DNA of 64,000 bases, from positions 1 through 64,000 of the forward strand of contig JAJXYO010000027.1 in the NCBI GenBank assembly GCA_021780495.1. The letters run 5' to 3'. Below, piece by piece: positions 18,686 through 28,171 of this stretch. The number at the start of each line of letters is the position of its first letter. Position 1 is the stretch's first letter. The DNA comes from Deltaproteobacteria bacterium (GTDB taxonomy: Bacteria; Desulfobacterota; Desulfuromonadia; Geobacterales; Pseudopelobacteraceae). The notes beneath the pieces are model-generated. The model saw only the letters and a list, made by a program, of their open reading frames with translations. It had not been told where the DNA came from and ran no database searches. Both the position numbers and the translations under genes were made by a program.

Positions 18686-20591
18686 CCACCGGCGCTGCCT
18701 GGTTATTCACGGGCGGCTGATCCTCACTTTGGCTGTCGTCTTCTTCCGGAGCAGTGCTGCTTCCCACGGGTTTTGAGACCGGCTTCTTGCTGTCGAAATA
18801 GGCCTGCAACACGCGGCGGACTATCGGCCCGGCCGCAGACCCGCCATGTTCACCATGTTCAACAACCACTGCCACGGCTATTTCAGGTTTGTCATACGGC
18901 GCAAAAGCCACGAACAGGGCGTGATCGCGGTATTGATAGGGTGTACTCCGCTTACTGTCACGCATCTTGACGACCTGAGAGGTTCCTGTCTTTCCGGCTA
19001 CCAGTACATCGGTCAGTCGTGCCACGCCACCGGTCCCACCCGGGTCATTCACCACCGAGAACAAGCCCTGCTTGACCAAACGGAAATTTGCCGGCGCAAT
19101 TCCTGTCCGCCCCATGACTTCCGGCTTGAATTCCTTGAGGGTCTTGCCTTCGCTGTCAACTATCCGTTTGACAAGAAACGGCCGGTAAACGGTTCCTTCG
19201 TTGGCTACAGTGGCAATCATTGAAACCAACTGGATCGGTGTCATCAACACATAACCCTGACCGATTGCAACCGGGAGTGTCTCACCGTGATACCAGCGTT
19301 TACCGAAACGTTTCAGTTTCCATTCAGCCGTAGGAATCATTCCGGGCTTTTCATTGGCCAGACCAATCCCCATTGGGGCTCCAAGCATGAATTTTTTGGC
19401 GGTTTTGGCGATCTGGTCAACTCCCAGCTGTTCACCGAGTTGATAGAAAAACACGTCACATGATTCCCGCAGAGCTTTTTTGAGATTAGTCGTTCCATGA
19501 CCACGTTTGTTCCAGCATTTGAAGGTTGAGCTGCCCAACTTGTAGGAACCTGTACAGTTCACCGTACTGTTCTCGGTAAGTTTGCCTTCCTCAAGCCCAG
19601 CCAGGGCGGTGATAATCTTGAAAGTGGATCCGGGTGGGTACTGACCGGTCAGCGCTTTGTTCTCCAAAGGGTGGCGCTTATCGTCCAGATAGGATTTCCA
19701 GACATCGGCGGGAAGTTTACCGCTAAACAGCGCCGGATCAAAGGTCGGATAACTGACGAAGGCCAGAACCTCGCCGGTATTGACATTCATCACAACAGCT
19801 GCTCCAGCCTGGTCGCCAAATGCCTTTTCGGCCTGCTGCTGAAGCGCCGCATCAATGGTCAGCACGACACTGTTGCCCACGGTCGGGTAGGATTCCGTGA
19901 TGGTTCGCAGAACCCTGCCGCGGGCGTCTACCTCCAGCTGCCGACCACCATCCTTACCGTGGAGTTCATGCTCCCAACTGCGTTCAATACCGTTCTTGCC
20001 GATATAATCGCCGGGGTTGTACTCGTCGAGACCTTTTTTATTCATCTCATCTTCGGAGACCTCACCGATATAACCCAGCAGATGGGCTGCCAACGTTTTG
20101 CTGGAATATTCGCGTACCGGCTTCATTTCTATATCTACTCCCGGCAGGCGAAGGCGATTCTCCTCGATGATTTCAACCTGGTCACGGCTTATATTGGAGG
20201 CAAGTACGATCGGGTAGTACTTGGCCCGTCCCATGGCTTTCTTCCACCGGTCTTCCAGTTCAGCCCGATCGAGACCAAGCAGCCTGGCAAGATGATCGAG
20301 CAGACTATCCTTCTCTTTCACCTCCTGAGGAACCACAGCCAGACTGAACGAGGGCCGGTTACTGACCAGAACCTTGCCGGTGCGATCCATAATGGCACCA
20401 CGAGAGGCGGCTACCGGTACAAAACGAAGACGATTATTCTCCGACATACTGCGGTAATCATCGGCATTGAGAATTTGAAGGTGCCACAGACGCAACAGCA
20501 AAAGAAAGAAGATCGCCCCGACTACAAACGAGATCCTCAAAATCCGTTGTTTGGACTCCATTACCTCGCGTACAAAGCGTTGCCCCTTCAT
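18669..20591 (-). CDS. mrdA: penicillin-binding protein 2 (rod-shape transpeptidase)
   Basis: A 640-residue class B penicillin-binding protein. One N-terminal membrane helix (FVVGAIFFLLLLRLW) is followed by the pedestal domain and the transpeptidase: active-site PPGSTFKII, SCD (the SxN-equivalent motif) and KTGTSQ. It crosslinks peptidoglycan during cell elongation. The ATG at 20591 overlaps the mreD stop as ATGA and has AGGAAG upstream, so a longer frame to 20750 is rejected. The C-terminal 40 residues are Ser/Pro/Asp-rich and probably disordered. It works with RodA next door. Confidence 0.95.
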   Translation of the reverse strand: MKGQRFVREVMESKQRILRISFVVGAIFFLLLLRLWHLQILNADDYRSMSENNRLRFVPVAASRGAIMDRTGKVLVSNRPSFSLAVVPQEVKEKDSLLDHLARLLGLDRAELEDRWKKAMGRAKYYPIVLASNISRDQVEIIEENRLRLPGVDIEMKPVREYSSKTLAAHLLGYIGEVSEDEMNKKGLDEYNPGDYIGKNGIERSWEHELHGKDGGRQLEVDARGRVLRTITESYPTVGNSVVLTIDAALQQQAEKAFGDQAGAAVVMNVNTGEVLAFVSYPTFDPALFSGKLPADVWKSYLDDKRHPLENKALTGQYPPGSTFKIITALAGLEEGKLTENSTVNCTGSYKLGSSTFKCWNKRGHGTTNLKKALRESCDVFFYQLGEQLGVDQIAKTAKKFMLGAPMGIGLANEKPGMIPTAEWKLKRFGKRWYHGETLPVAIGQGYVLMTPIQLVSMIATVANEGTVYRPFLVKRIVDSEGKTLKEFKPEVMGRTGIAPANFRLVKQGLFSVVNDPGGTGGVARLTDVLVAGKTGTSQVVKMRDSKRSTPYQYRDHALFVAFAPYDKPEIAVAVVVEHGEHGGSAAGPIVRRVLQAYFDSKKPVSKPVGSSTAPEEDDSQSEDQPPVNNQAAPVDGPND

Positions 20592-21076
20592 ATTGCTTCC
20601 TGAGGAGATGAAAATATCGGCAGCAGTGTTACAAGTGATGCGGCAAAGGCGGTTGCAAGCAGGTGGGGCAAGAGACCAGCACTCATGGAATACAAGATGC
20701 CGGGGGTGGAAGTCAGCATAAGCAGCAGCAGCAGATTTGCAGCCACGCATGCCAAACTTGCAGCGCTGACAGTGACGACAAAAAGCTCACCACTTTCGGC
20801 GTACAGTAGATCTGAAATGCTTTTTATAACGAGAAAAATAATCAGAAAGGAAAAACCATTCAGCCCCAGATACAGACCGTTGAAAACATCCTTTATCAAC
20901 CCCAGAAACCATGCCAGGAAGGCGCCTGGAGCAACAGGGGCACGTAGGGCAAGGTAAACCATCGCAACCAGGAGCAGATCAGGCTTGAAAGGAGTGGCTA
21001 TGTAAACCGGCAAGACAGATGTCTGTAGCACGACAGCCAGCATCAAAATAAAGAGCGCCAACATATTCCTAATCAT
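20588..21076 (-). CDS. mreD: rod-shape-determining protein MreD
   Basis: A 162-residue very hydrophobic protein with about five membrane helices and the MreD-like start (LQTSVLPVYIATPFKPDLLLV). MreD is an inner-membrane part of the elongasome that regulates MreC and PBP2. It overlaps mreC by 8 bases and mrdA by 4, so the operon is translationally coupled. Sequence conservation in this family is weak; the call rests mainly on position and hydropathy. Confidence 0.9.
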   Translation of the reverse strand: MIRNMLALFILMLAVVLQTSVLPVYIATPFKPDLLLVAMVYLALRAPVAPGAFLAWFLGLIKDVFNGLYLGLNGFSFLIIFLVIKSISDLLYAESGELFVVTVSAASLACVAANLLLLLMLTSTPGILYSMSAGLLPHLLATAFAASLVTLLPIFSSPQEAI

Positions 21077-21890
21077 TCGGCTCCCTCAGCACCACCAGAA
21101 CCTCCTCAAGGTGGGAAATATTGGCTGAGGGACGAATAGTTACGGTCTGGAAGATGCCGTAATCACCCCGTTTTACCATAGTCACCTCACCGATGGGCAC
21201 CCCCTTGAGAAAGACGCCACCGATACCGGATGTTATCACCATATCACCGACCTTGACATCCTCCTCACGCGTGGTGAATTCGAGTGAACAGAGACCGTCA
21301 CCCTTACCCTTGACCACTCCGCGAGCGCGTGAGCGTTGAATGGTCGCGGCAATACCACTGGCGTGATCCGTCAATAGCAGAACACGTGATGACGAGGGCG
21401 CCACCTTGATAATCTGGCCGACCACCCCGTCTGCTGCCACTACAGCCATACCTTCTGTAATTCCGCTTGAACTCCCGCGGTCGATCAGCAGTGTTTTGAA
21501 CCAGGAACTGCCATCCTCACCTATCACCGAAACAGGGAGGGTGGGAAATTTGAGCGTGTTTTTCATGCCCAGGAGTCTTTCCAGGCGCTGATTGGCCAAC
21601 ATCGTTTCTGTAGCGGTCACTATCCGGGTATTGAGCCCCTTGACCTCATCTCGCAATTGCAGATTTTCCCGACGAACATCCACCAGATTGATATAGTTAT
21701 CCCATGTGTCCTCAAAAAAATCACTTATCCGCGATGCAGGCTTCATGACGGGTGTAAATGCCATCATCACGCTGCGTTCGAAAAAATTGGCAGTACGTTT
21801 GTGAGGAATATTGAGTGAATAGAAAATCAGAGCAGCAAGAATTCCAATACCGGTCAGGAATATGAGCCCGAATTTTTTAAAGAAATCCAT
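21069..21890 (-). CDS. mreC: rod-shape-determining protein MreC
   Basis: A 273-residue bitopic protein. Residues 7-27 form a membrane anchor, about residues 60-95 a coiled coil, and the rest the MreC beta-barrel pair (VIGEDGSSWFKTLLIDRGSSSG, quoted only as DGSSWFKTLLIDRGS; GVVGQIIKVAPSSSRVLLLTD, quoted as VVGQIIKVAPSSSRVLLLTD). It forms periplasmic filaments that activate PBP2-RodA. mreB, normally just upstream, is absent here; rfbA lies upstream instead, 60 bp away. Confidence 0.95.
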   Translation of the reverse strand: MDFFKKFGLIFLTGIGILAALIFYSLNIPHKRTANFFERSVMMAFTPVMKPASRISDFFEDTWDNYINLVDVRRENLQLRDEVKGLNTRIVTATETMLANQRLERLLGMKNTLKFPTLPVSVIGEDGSSWFKTLLIDRGSSSGITEGMAVVAADGVVGQIIKVAPSSSRVLLLTDHASGIAATIQRSRARGVVKGKGDGLCSLEFTTREEDVKVGDMVITSGIGGVFLKGVPIGEVTMVKRGDYGIFQTVTIRPSANISHLEEVLVVLREPND

Positions 21891-21949
21891 TTTTTCTTCC
21901 CATCAGGTTAACAGCATCCTCGCGACACCAAGTGTAAACACCAGCTACA

Positions 21950-22852
21950 TCACGGGATGCTAGTCCCGCAGAGCTGTGTTTCATCGTACACCTGCTGAAG
22001 GTACTCGCGGTATGGTGATGTGGGAGTTTCAGCGATTATCAGGTGCATATGGGCACAATCGATAAAGCCGCGCCTCAGGGCAATTTCTTCCAGACAGGCG
22101 ATCTTCAATCCCTGGCGGGATTCGATGATCTCGATATAATTGCTGGCCTCCAACAGGCTCTTATGGGTTCCGGTATCAAGCCAGGCAATCCCGCGTCCCA
22201 GGCGCTCAACCGTTAATGCTCCACGCCGCAGATAGTCCAGATTGATATCGGTAATCTCCAGTTCACCACGCGCTGACGGTGCTATCGCTTTGGCGGTCGC
22301 GACCACATGGCCATCGTACAGATACAGTCCGGGTACCGCGTAATTCGACTTCGGCTGTTTCGGTTTTTCCTCAATACTGAGCACTGTTCCGGCAGCATCG
22401 AATTCTACGACTCCATACCGCTCCGGGTCATGTACCGGATATCCGAAGATGCGAGCCCCACCCTCAAATTCAGACACGATACGGTCCAGGTTCATCTTAC
22501 CATAGAAGATGTTGTCACCCAGGATCAGGCAGACCGGTTGATTGGCGATGAATTCCTCGCCAACCAGAAATGCCTGAGCAATCCCCTTCGGCTCAGGCTG
22601 TACCTTATAACTCAGTTTAATGCCCCAACGTGAGCCGTCACCCAGTAAGGCCTGAAAACGCGGCGTATCATGGGGGGTGGAGATCAGCAGGATATCGCTG
22701 ATTCCGGCAGCCATAAGAGTTGCCAGGGGATAATAGATCATCGGTTTGTCATAGACCGGTTGCAGCTGTTTACTGGCGACCAGTGTCAGTGGGTAGAGTC
22801 TGCTGCCCGCTCCACCGGCCAGAATGATGCCTTTGGTTATCGGTTGAACCAT
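21950..22852 (-). CDS. rfbA: glucose-1-phosphate thymidylyltransferase
   Basis: A 300-residue nucleotidyltransferase making dTDP-glucose from glucose 1-phosphate and dTTP, the first step to dTDP-rhamnose. The nucleotide-binding [16 protein letters not shown] is at residue 8, the substrate site [13 protein letters not shown] near residue 35, and the metal site LGDNIFYG near residue 110. It is distant from rfbB and rfbD (46.5-48.4 kb), and no rfbC is visible in the window. An AGGAACAGG stretch precedes the ATG. Confidence 0.95.
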   Translation of the reverse strand: MVQPITKGIILAGGAGSRLYPLTLVASKQLQPVYDKPMIYYPLATLMAAGISDILLISTPHDTPRFQALLGDGSRWGIKLSYKVQPEPKGIAQAFLVGEEFIANQPVCLILGDNIFYGKMNLDRIVSEFEGGARIFGYPVHDPERYGVVEFDAAGTVLSIEEKPKQPKSNYAVPGLYLYDGHVVATAKAIAPSARGELEITDINLDYLRRGALTVERLGRGIAWLDTGTHKSLLEASNYIEIIESRQGLKIACLEEIALRRGFIDCAHMHLIIAETPTSPYREYLQQVYDETQLCGTSIP

Positions 22853-22919
22853 GGAATACCTGTTCCTTTAAACAATAATAACGGTAAATAAGTAACTTTA
22901 CACTTCTGCCGATTGGCTG

Positions 22920-23480
22920 TCAAACATCATCATACAATTCCGCAATCTGTTCGGCAACCGCCAGCAGATCATCAAACACTTCGATACCTGCGGGCAACCT
23001 GATTTCCTCTTCACGGCCGTAGCCGGTTCGTACAAGTATCGACCTGCATCCAGCAGCACGTCCCGCCTCAACATCTATCAGTTTGTCACCGATCATAATC
23101 GATGATTCCAGATCGATATCGAAGCGGCGGGCCGCTTCCAGCAGCATACCCGGCTGAGGCTTGCGGCAGCGGCAGGGAAGCGCATAACTTCCGCGGCCCG
23201 ACGGGTGATGCGGGCAATAGAACCATGCATCGACCCTGGATCCTGCCTGCTCGAACAGCGTGGAGATATGTCGATGCAGGAGATGTACATCTTCTTCGGT
23301 ATAGTAGCCACGGGCCACTCCCGATTGATTTGTTACAACGATCACCAGAAAACCGGCCTCATTCAGCAAACGGACCGCCTGTGCGGCTCCCGGAATAAAT
23401 TCAAATTCCTCTGCGCGGTAAAGGTAATCTCTTTCCACATTGATCGTACCATCACGATCAATAAACACAGCCCGCTTCAT
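22920..23480 (-). CDS. gmhB: D-glycero-heptose 1,7-bisphosphate 7-phosphatase
   Basis: A 186-residue HAD phosphatase. The catalytic motif FIDRDGTIN starts at residue 6, with VVTNQSG near residue 48 and a zinc loop CPHHPSG...CRC (two Cys-x-His/Cys-x-Cys pairs) near residues 92-108. MIGDKLIDVEAG near residue 133 is the HAD motif III/IV. It removes the 7-phosphate in heptose synthesis for lipopolysaccharide inner core. It reads away from aroG and stands alone. Confidence 0.93.
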   Translation of the reverse strand: MKRAVFIDRDGTINVERDYLYRAEEFEFIPGAAQAVRLLNEAGFLVIVVTNQSGVARGYYTEEDVHLLHRHISTLFEQAGSRVDAWFYCPHHPSGRGSYALPCRCRKPQPGMLLEAARRFDIDLESSIMIGDKLIDVEAGRAAGCRSILVRTGYGREEEIRLPAGIEVFDDLLAVAEQIAELYDDV

Positions 23481-23551
23481 ATCTGATCCCCATCTCTGCT
23501 TTTAGTGAAATTTAACATATTGATTTGGTTATGCAAATATCCAGAGTTTGA

Positions 23552-23581
23552 TTGACAACAATAGCAAATAAACATTATAAC
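23552..23581 (+). promoter_or_regulatory. sigma-70-type promoter for aroG
   Basis: A perfect -35 TTGACA (23552-23557) is separated by 18 bp from the -10 TATAAC (23576-23581). It lies about 80 bp upstream of the aroG start in the divergent gap between gmhB and aroG. No operator or leader peptide with clustered aromatic codons is evident. Confidence 0.6.
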
Positions 23582-23663
23582 TGCCACATTCACTTTATAC
23601 TGTTACGCAAAATCAGTTCGTGACCAAAGGGTTACCAACCTACTGCTCGGGAGTTTTCCACAG

Positions 23664-24716
23664 ATGATCAAGACCAATAACCTCAAAATTACCGCTATCA
23701 CCCCAATCATTGCACCTGCCGACCTGCGCCAGGTTTTTCCGCTGTCGGCGGCCCGTGCCGAGTTCGTCAATAAAAGCCGTGAGCGGCTCAAAGAGATTCT
23801 GCAACGGCGTGATCGGCGCTTGATGGCGGTGGTCGGTCCCTGCTCCATCCACGACCCCGATGCTGCTGTGGAGTATGCCAGACGTCTGGCGGAGCTTGCA
23901 CGACGCGTGGATGACCAGCTTTTGCTGGTGATGCGAGTCTACTTTGAAAAACCGAGAACCACGGTCGGCTGGAAGGGCTTGATCAATGATCCGGACATGA
24001 ACGGCACCCACCTCATATCCAAGGGATTGGGAATTGCCCGGAGCCTGCTCCTGAGGATAACCGAGCTTGAAGTACCGGTTGCCAACGAAATGCTCGATCC
24101 GATTACGCCGGAATACGTGGCTGACATGATCAGTTGGGGGGCTATCGGCGCCCGCACCACCGAATCCCAGACCCATCGCGAGATGTCCAGCGGACTCTCC
24201 TTTCCGGTCGGCTTTAAAAACGGCACGGACGGCAACCTGCAGATCGCCATGGATGCCATGAAAGCAGCCCAGCATCAGCACAGTTTCCTTGGAATCAATC
24301 GCGAGGGCCGCACCTCGATCATCCAGACCGCCGGCAACCCCGATGTTCACATCGTTCTGCGGGGAGGTTCGAAAAAAGTCAATTACCACCCGGAAGACAT
24401 CGCCCACACCGAGGAAAGCTTGCATAAGAACGGATTACTGCCGACTATCATGATTGATTGCAGCCATGGCAACTCCAACAAAGATTACCAGAAACAACCC
24501 GAAGTACTGGAAAGCGTTATTCAACAGGTGGTAGACGGCAACAACTCTATCTCGGGCGTGATGATTGAAAGCAACCTGGAAGCCGGAAGTCAGAAGATTG
24601 CGACCGATCTGAGCCAGCTAAAATACGGTGTATCCATAACGGATGCCTGCATTGACTGGGCAACAACCGAAAAAATCCTTCTGGAAGCCCACAAGAAACT
24701 GCAGAAAAGAAAATAG
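23664..24716 (+). CDS. aroG: 3-deoxy-7-phosphoheptulonate (DAHP) synthase
   Basis: A 350-residue class I-alpha DAHP synthase like E. coli AroG/F/H. It condenses phosphoenolpyruvate and erythrose 4-phosphate to start the shikimate pathway. Key stretches are VVGPCSIHDP near residue 55, RVYFEKPRTTVGWKGLINDP near residue 92, GARTTESQTHREMSSGLS near residue 163 and DCSHGNSNKD near residue 268, which carry metal and substrate residues. A GGGAG lies 10 bases before the ATG. Feedback inhibition by an aromatic amino acid is expected for the family, but its type is not clear. Confidence 0.95.
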   Translation: MIKTNNLKITAITPIIAPADLRQVFPLSAARAEFVNKSRERLKEILQRRDRRLMAVVGPCSIHDPDAAVEYARRLAELARRVDDQLLLVMRVYFEKPRTTVGWKGLINDPDMNGTHLISKGLGIARSLLLRITELEVPVANEMLDPITPEYVADMISWGAIGARTTESQTHREMSSGLSFPVGFKNGTDGNLQIAMDAMKAAQHQHSFLGINREGRTSIIQTAGNPDVHIVLRGGSKKVNYHPEDIAHTEESLHKNGLLPTIMIDCSHGNSNKDYQKQPEVLESVIQQVVDGNNSISGVMIESNLEAGSQKIATDLSQLKYGVSITDACIDWATTEKILLEAHKKLQKRK

Positions 24717-24737
24717 CTCAATATAAGCGAAACACCC

Positions 24738-27269
24738 TCAAGTGCCCCTGGGTTTTGCCCGCCTGGTTGGGATGGCGTTCCAGGGGTCATCCGGCCAGGG
24801 GTGCTTGGGATAGCGCCCCTTCATCTCCTTCTTGATCTGGTGGTAGGAACCATCCCAGAATCCTTTGAGATCCCTGGTCACCTGTAACGGCCGGCCCGCC
24901 GGTGACAAAAGGTGCAGCAGCACCACCACCCTGCCCCCGGCAATTGCCGGCGTGTCCGCCAGTCCGAACAACTCCTGCAACTTGACGGCCAACAACGGCT
25001 GATCCCCTTCGCAATAATCCAGCTTGATCCGAGAACCGCTGGGCACGACCAGATGCGTGGGCGCCATTTCCTCCAGGGCCTGCCTCTGGCGATACTCCAA
25101 CAAAGCGAGCAGAGCTGCGGCGCAGTTGACCGCAGAAAGCTGCTGAATAGTGCGAACGCCGTACAAGGCTGGGGCCAGCCATGTCTCAAGGGTATCCAGC
25201 AGGGTCCTGTCCGACAGGTCCGGCCAGCCGCCTTCCGGAAACGAGCGCCGCAGAAGCAGCACACGGGCCTGGAGTTGGCAAAACGCTTCATTGCGGGAAA
25301 GCAGATCAAGCCGAGAGGTACGAACCGCCTCTATCACCACCGGCACGAGTGCCTCCGGAGGCGGCACAAACGATCTCGACGCCAGGGTCAATGCGCCGAG
25401 GCACTCCTCCCTGACCGCGGCGACCCGCCCTTCGCGGCCGTCCCAGCTGATACTGTCCCTCTGTTCAATCCGCTCCCCCATCTCCGCCCGCAGCAGTTCC
25501 TCCGTGACCGGCGCTGCCAGGTGGATGAGACCCTCGGACTGATTACCGGCATCGACGGATACGGCGATACAGTACTGGCTGTTGAAAACCGGGCTCGCGG
25601 ATGCCAGGCGCGCACCCCTGCCGTTTGCCAGAAGATAACTCCCCGCCCCCGTCTCCCGTTGCCGTGCCACCCGGTCCGGATAGGCGGCCAACAGGAGACG
25701 CCCGATATCGGCGTCGGCACCTGCGTACGGGTGTTTCCCGGCGTCATTACCCAGCAGCCGCAGCAATTGCTGCGACACCATCTTGACGTTCTTCAGGGCA
25801 CCGGTATCAGCAGCAGTATCGCAGCGGCCGCTGGCACGCCACTCCCGCAGCAGCTCTACCCGCTCGCATACATCGAGGGCCCGTTCCCGGGCAGCGTTGC
25901 CCGGTGCGCTACGCCGGATAATATCGCGTTCAGAGAGTAGCGCCGCCAGGTCACACCCCAGTCCGGGGCAACCGACCTCCTGGGAGCGGAGCAGCATCCG
26001 CGCCAGACGGGGAGAAAGCGGCATGCGCGCCATGGCCATCCCCAGTGGCGTGACCCGACCGGACGTATCCAGGGCCGCCAGATCAATCAGGAGCTGCCGG
26101 GCCACCGCCAAAGCGGCCACAGGTGGCGGATCGAGCCAGGCCAGGCTGGTCGGGTCGTTGACGCCCCAGGCGGTCAGTTCCAGCAGCAGGGGCGAGAGGT
26201 CCGAGTCCAGGATTTCCGGCGGGGTATGGGAAGTCATGGCACTATAGGTATGGCGGCTGAACAGGCGGTAGCAGACACCGGGGGCGAGGCGACCCGCCCG
26301 CCCTTTGCGCTGCTCGGCAGAAGCCCGGGACTCGCGGGTCGTCACCAGACGGTTCATACCACTGGCCGGGTCGTGGCGCATCCTGCGGGAGAGGCCGCAG
26401 TCGATCACGGTCCGCACCCCCTCGATGGTCAGACTGGTCTCGGCAATGCTGGTGGCCAGTACCACCTTGCGTTGCTTCCCCGGCAGGATGGCGGCCTGCT
26501 GCTCCGCGAAGGGCAGATCGCCGTAGAGCGGATGGATGACGATCCCGCGCCCGGCCAGGCCTGCCTCGGCCAGACGGGCGGCACAGGAACGGATCTCGCC
26601 GGCACCGGGCAGGAAGAGCAGCAGATCACCCTCGGTCTCGGCCAGCGCACGCAGCGCGGCCGCCGCCATGCGAGGAGGCAGCGCTCCGTGGGACTGACCC
26701 TCCAGATATACTTCTTCAACCGGAAACGAGCGGCCAGCTGAACTGATTATCGGGGCAGACTCCATCAGAGCGGAGAGAGGCTCGCATTCCAATGTAGCCG
26801 ACATAACCAGGATACGCAGGTCATCCCGCACCTGGCGCTGCAGATCCAGACAGAGCGCCAAGCCCAAATCGGCATGGATGCTCCGCTCGTGAAATTCATC
26901 GAAGATCACCATCGCCACACCTTCCAGCAGGGGATCATGCTGGATGCGGCGCGTCAGGATCGCCTCCGTGACCACCTCGATCCGGGTTGTCGGGGTAACT
27001 TTGCTGTCGAAGCGGATCGAGTAGCCAACTGTCTGTCCGACATCTTCGCCAAGACTGCGCGCCATCCAGCAGGCTGCTGAGACGGCTGCCAGCCGGCGCG
27101 GTTCCAGCATGATGATGCGGCCTGCTGCGAGAGGAATGGTATCCAGCAGCGCCAGGGGGACTCGGGTGGTTTTGCCGGCACCGGGCGGGGCATGCAGGAT
27201 GCAGTTGGGGTGCGTACGGAACGTCTGCAGCAGTTCCGGAAGAGATTCATCAATCGGGAGGCGTGGCAT
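24738..27269 (-). CDS. hrpB: ATP-dependent helicase HrpB
   Basis: An 843-residue DEAH-family helicase. Walker A GAGKTTR is near residue 34, DEFH near residue 125, SAT near residue 155, and helicase motif VI QRKGRAGR near residue 322. The HrpB-specific C-terminal domain is present, ending in a WPDDPW motif. The RNA or DNA substrate is not established for HrpB. The ATG at 27269 is preferred; a GTG at 27275 would overlap the CDF stop as GTGA. It is the last gene of the run from recJ. Confidence 0.93.
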   Translation of the reverse strand: MPRLPIDESLPELLQTFRTHPNCILHAPPGAGKTTRVPLALLDTIPLAAGRIIMLEPRRLAAVSAACWMARSLGEDVGQTVGYSIRFDSKVTPTTRIEVVTEAILTRRIQHDPLLEGVAMVIFDEFHERSIHADLGLALCLDLQRQVRDDLRILVMSATLECEPLSALMESAPIISSAGRSFPVEEVYLEGQSHGALPPRMAAAALRALAETEGDLLLFLPGAGEIRSCAARLAEAGLAGRGIVIHPLYGDLPFAEQQAAILPGKQRKVVLATSIAETSLTIEGVRTVIDCGLSRRMRHDPASGMNRLVTTRESRASAEQRKGRAGRLAPGVCYRLFSRHTYSAMTSHTPPEILDSDLSPLLLELTAWGVNDPTSLAWLDPPPVAALAVARQLLIDLAALDTSGRVTPLGMAMARMPLSPRLARMLLRSQEVGCPGLGCDLAALLSERDIIRRSAPGNAARERALDVCERVELLREWRASGRCDTAADTGALKNVKMVSQQLLRLLGNDAGKHPYAGADADIGRLLLAAYPDRVARQRETGAGSYLLANGRGARLASASPVFNSQYCIAVSVDAGNQSEGLIHLAAPVTEELLRAEMGERIEQRDSISWDGREGRVAAVREECLGALTLASRSFVPPPEALVPVVIEAVRTSRLDLLSRNEAFCQLQARVLLLRRSFPEGGWPDLSDRTLLDTLETWLAPALYGVRTIQQLSAVNCAAALLALLEYRQRQALEEMAPTHLVVPSGSRIKLDYCEGDQPLLAVKLQELFGLADTPAIAGGRVVVLLHLLSPAGRPLQVTRDLKGFWDGSYHQIKKEMKGRYPKHPWPDDPWNAIPTRRAKPRGT

Positions 27270-27271
27270 GG

Positions 27272-28171
27272 TCACAAGCGGATCAGATCCTCATGCGCCT
27301 CGTCGTGAGGATTGATATGGATCATGACGTCACCTACATTGGGGAAACCCTCAAAAATCAACTTTTTCACCCGGGTGGCGATATCGTGTGACTCCTTGAC
27401 CGTCATATCAGGGTCCATCTCCAGCTTGAGGTCGATGATCATGTACTGTCCGGAGCGGCGGCCACGAATGTCGTGAACATGTTCGACACGCTCGACACTT
27501 TCAGCCAGGCGGGTCACCTCGACAATGAAATCGGGCGGCACAGTCCCGTCCATCAAGTCGTGAGCCGCATCCCTAAAGGTCTGATAACCGATATGCAAAA
27601 TAAAGAAGGCAGTTAAACCGGCCGCCAGAGGGTCCATAAAACCAAAACCGAAGAAGGCGCCGCCAACACCAACCAGGGTCGAGATAGAGGTGATCGCATC
27701 CTTGCGATGATCCTTGGCTATGGCCAGGAGCGAAGGACTGGCCAACTGAGCGCCAGTTTTGACGGTAAAGCGGTAGAGCCACTCCTTGATGATGATTGTG
27801 AAAAATGCGGCTGCTACCGCCAGTACACTGGGCGTTTGAAAATTGTGGCCAATGATGGTGTGAACCGAATCGGAGAGAATCCAAGCGCCGGTGGCCAGAA
27901 TTACAACTGAGACCAACAGCGCGGACAGGCTCTCCGCTCGACCGTGGCCATAGGGATGCTTTTCATCAAACGGCTTGCGTCCCAATTTGAGCGCAACCAT
28001 GGTAGAAAAGATCGCCACGAAGTCGCAGGCACTCTCGATACCGTCGGCAAATACGGCCTCCGAATGCCCCCAGTAGCCGGCGGCCATCTTAAGGACCATC
28101 AATACGGCATTGACCCAGAAACCGATCCGGATAATTCGATCGGCCCTGTCAAATCGTTCGTTACGTTGCAT
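27272..28171 (-). CDS. cation diffusion facilitator family transporter
   Basis: A 299-residue metal/proton antiporter of the CDF family. Six membrane helices span residues 12-205; ADGIESACDFVA near residue 43 and HRKDAITS near residue 155 supply the metal-site Asp and His residues, followed by a cytoplasmic domain (residues 210-299) with HDIRGRRSGQY and a His-rich tail. It exports divalent metals such as Zn, Fe or Co; the exact metal is uncertain. The ATG at 28171 has GGAG upstream and overlaps the recJ end. Confidence 0.92.
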   Translation of the reverse strand: MQRNERFDRADRIIRIGFWVNAVLMVLKMAAGYWGHSEAVFADGIESACDFVAIFSTMVALKLGRKPFDEKHPYGHGRAESLSALLVSVVILATGAWILSDSVHTIIGHNFQTPSVLAVAAAFFTIIIKEWLYRFTVKTGAQLASPSLLAIAKDHRKDAITSISTLVGVGGAFFGFGFMDPLAAGLTAFFILHIGYQTFRDAAHDLMDGTVPPDFIVEVTRLAESVERVEHVHDIRGRRSGQYMIIDLKLEMDPDMTVKESHDIATRVKKLIFEGFPNVGDVMIHINPHDEAHEDLIRL

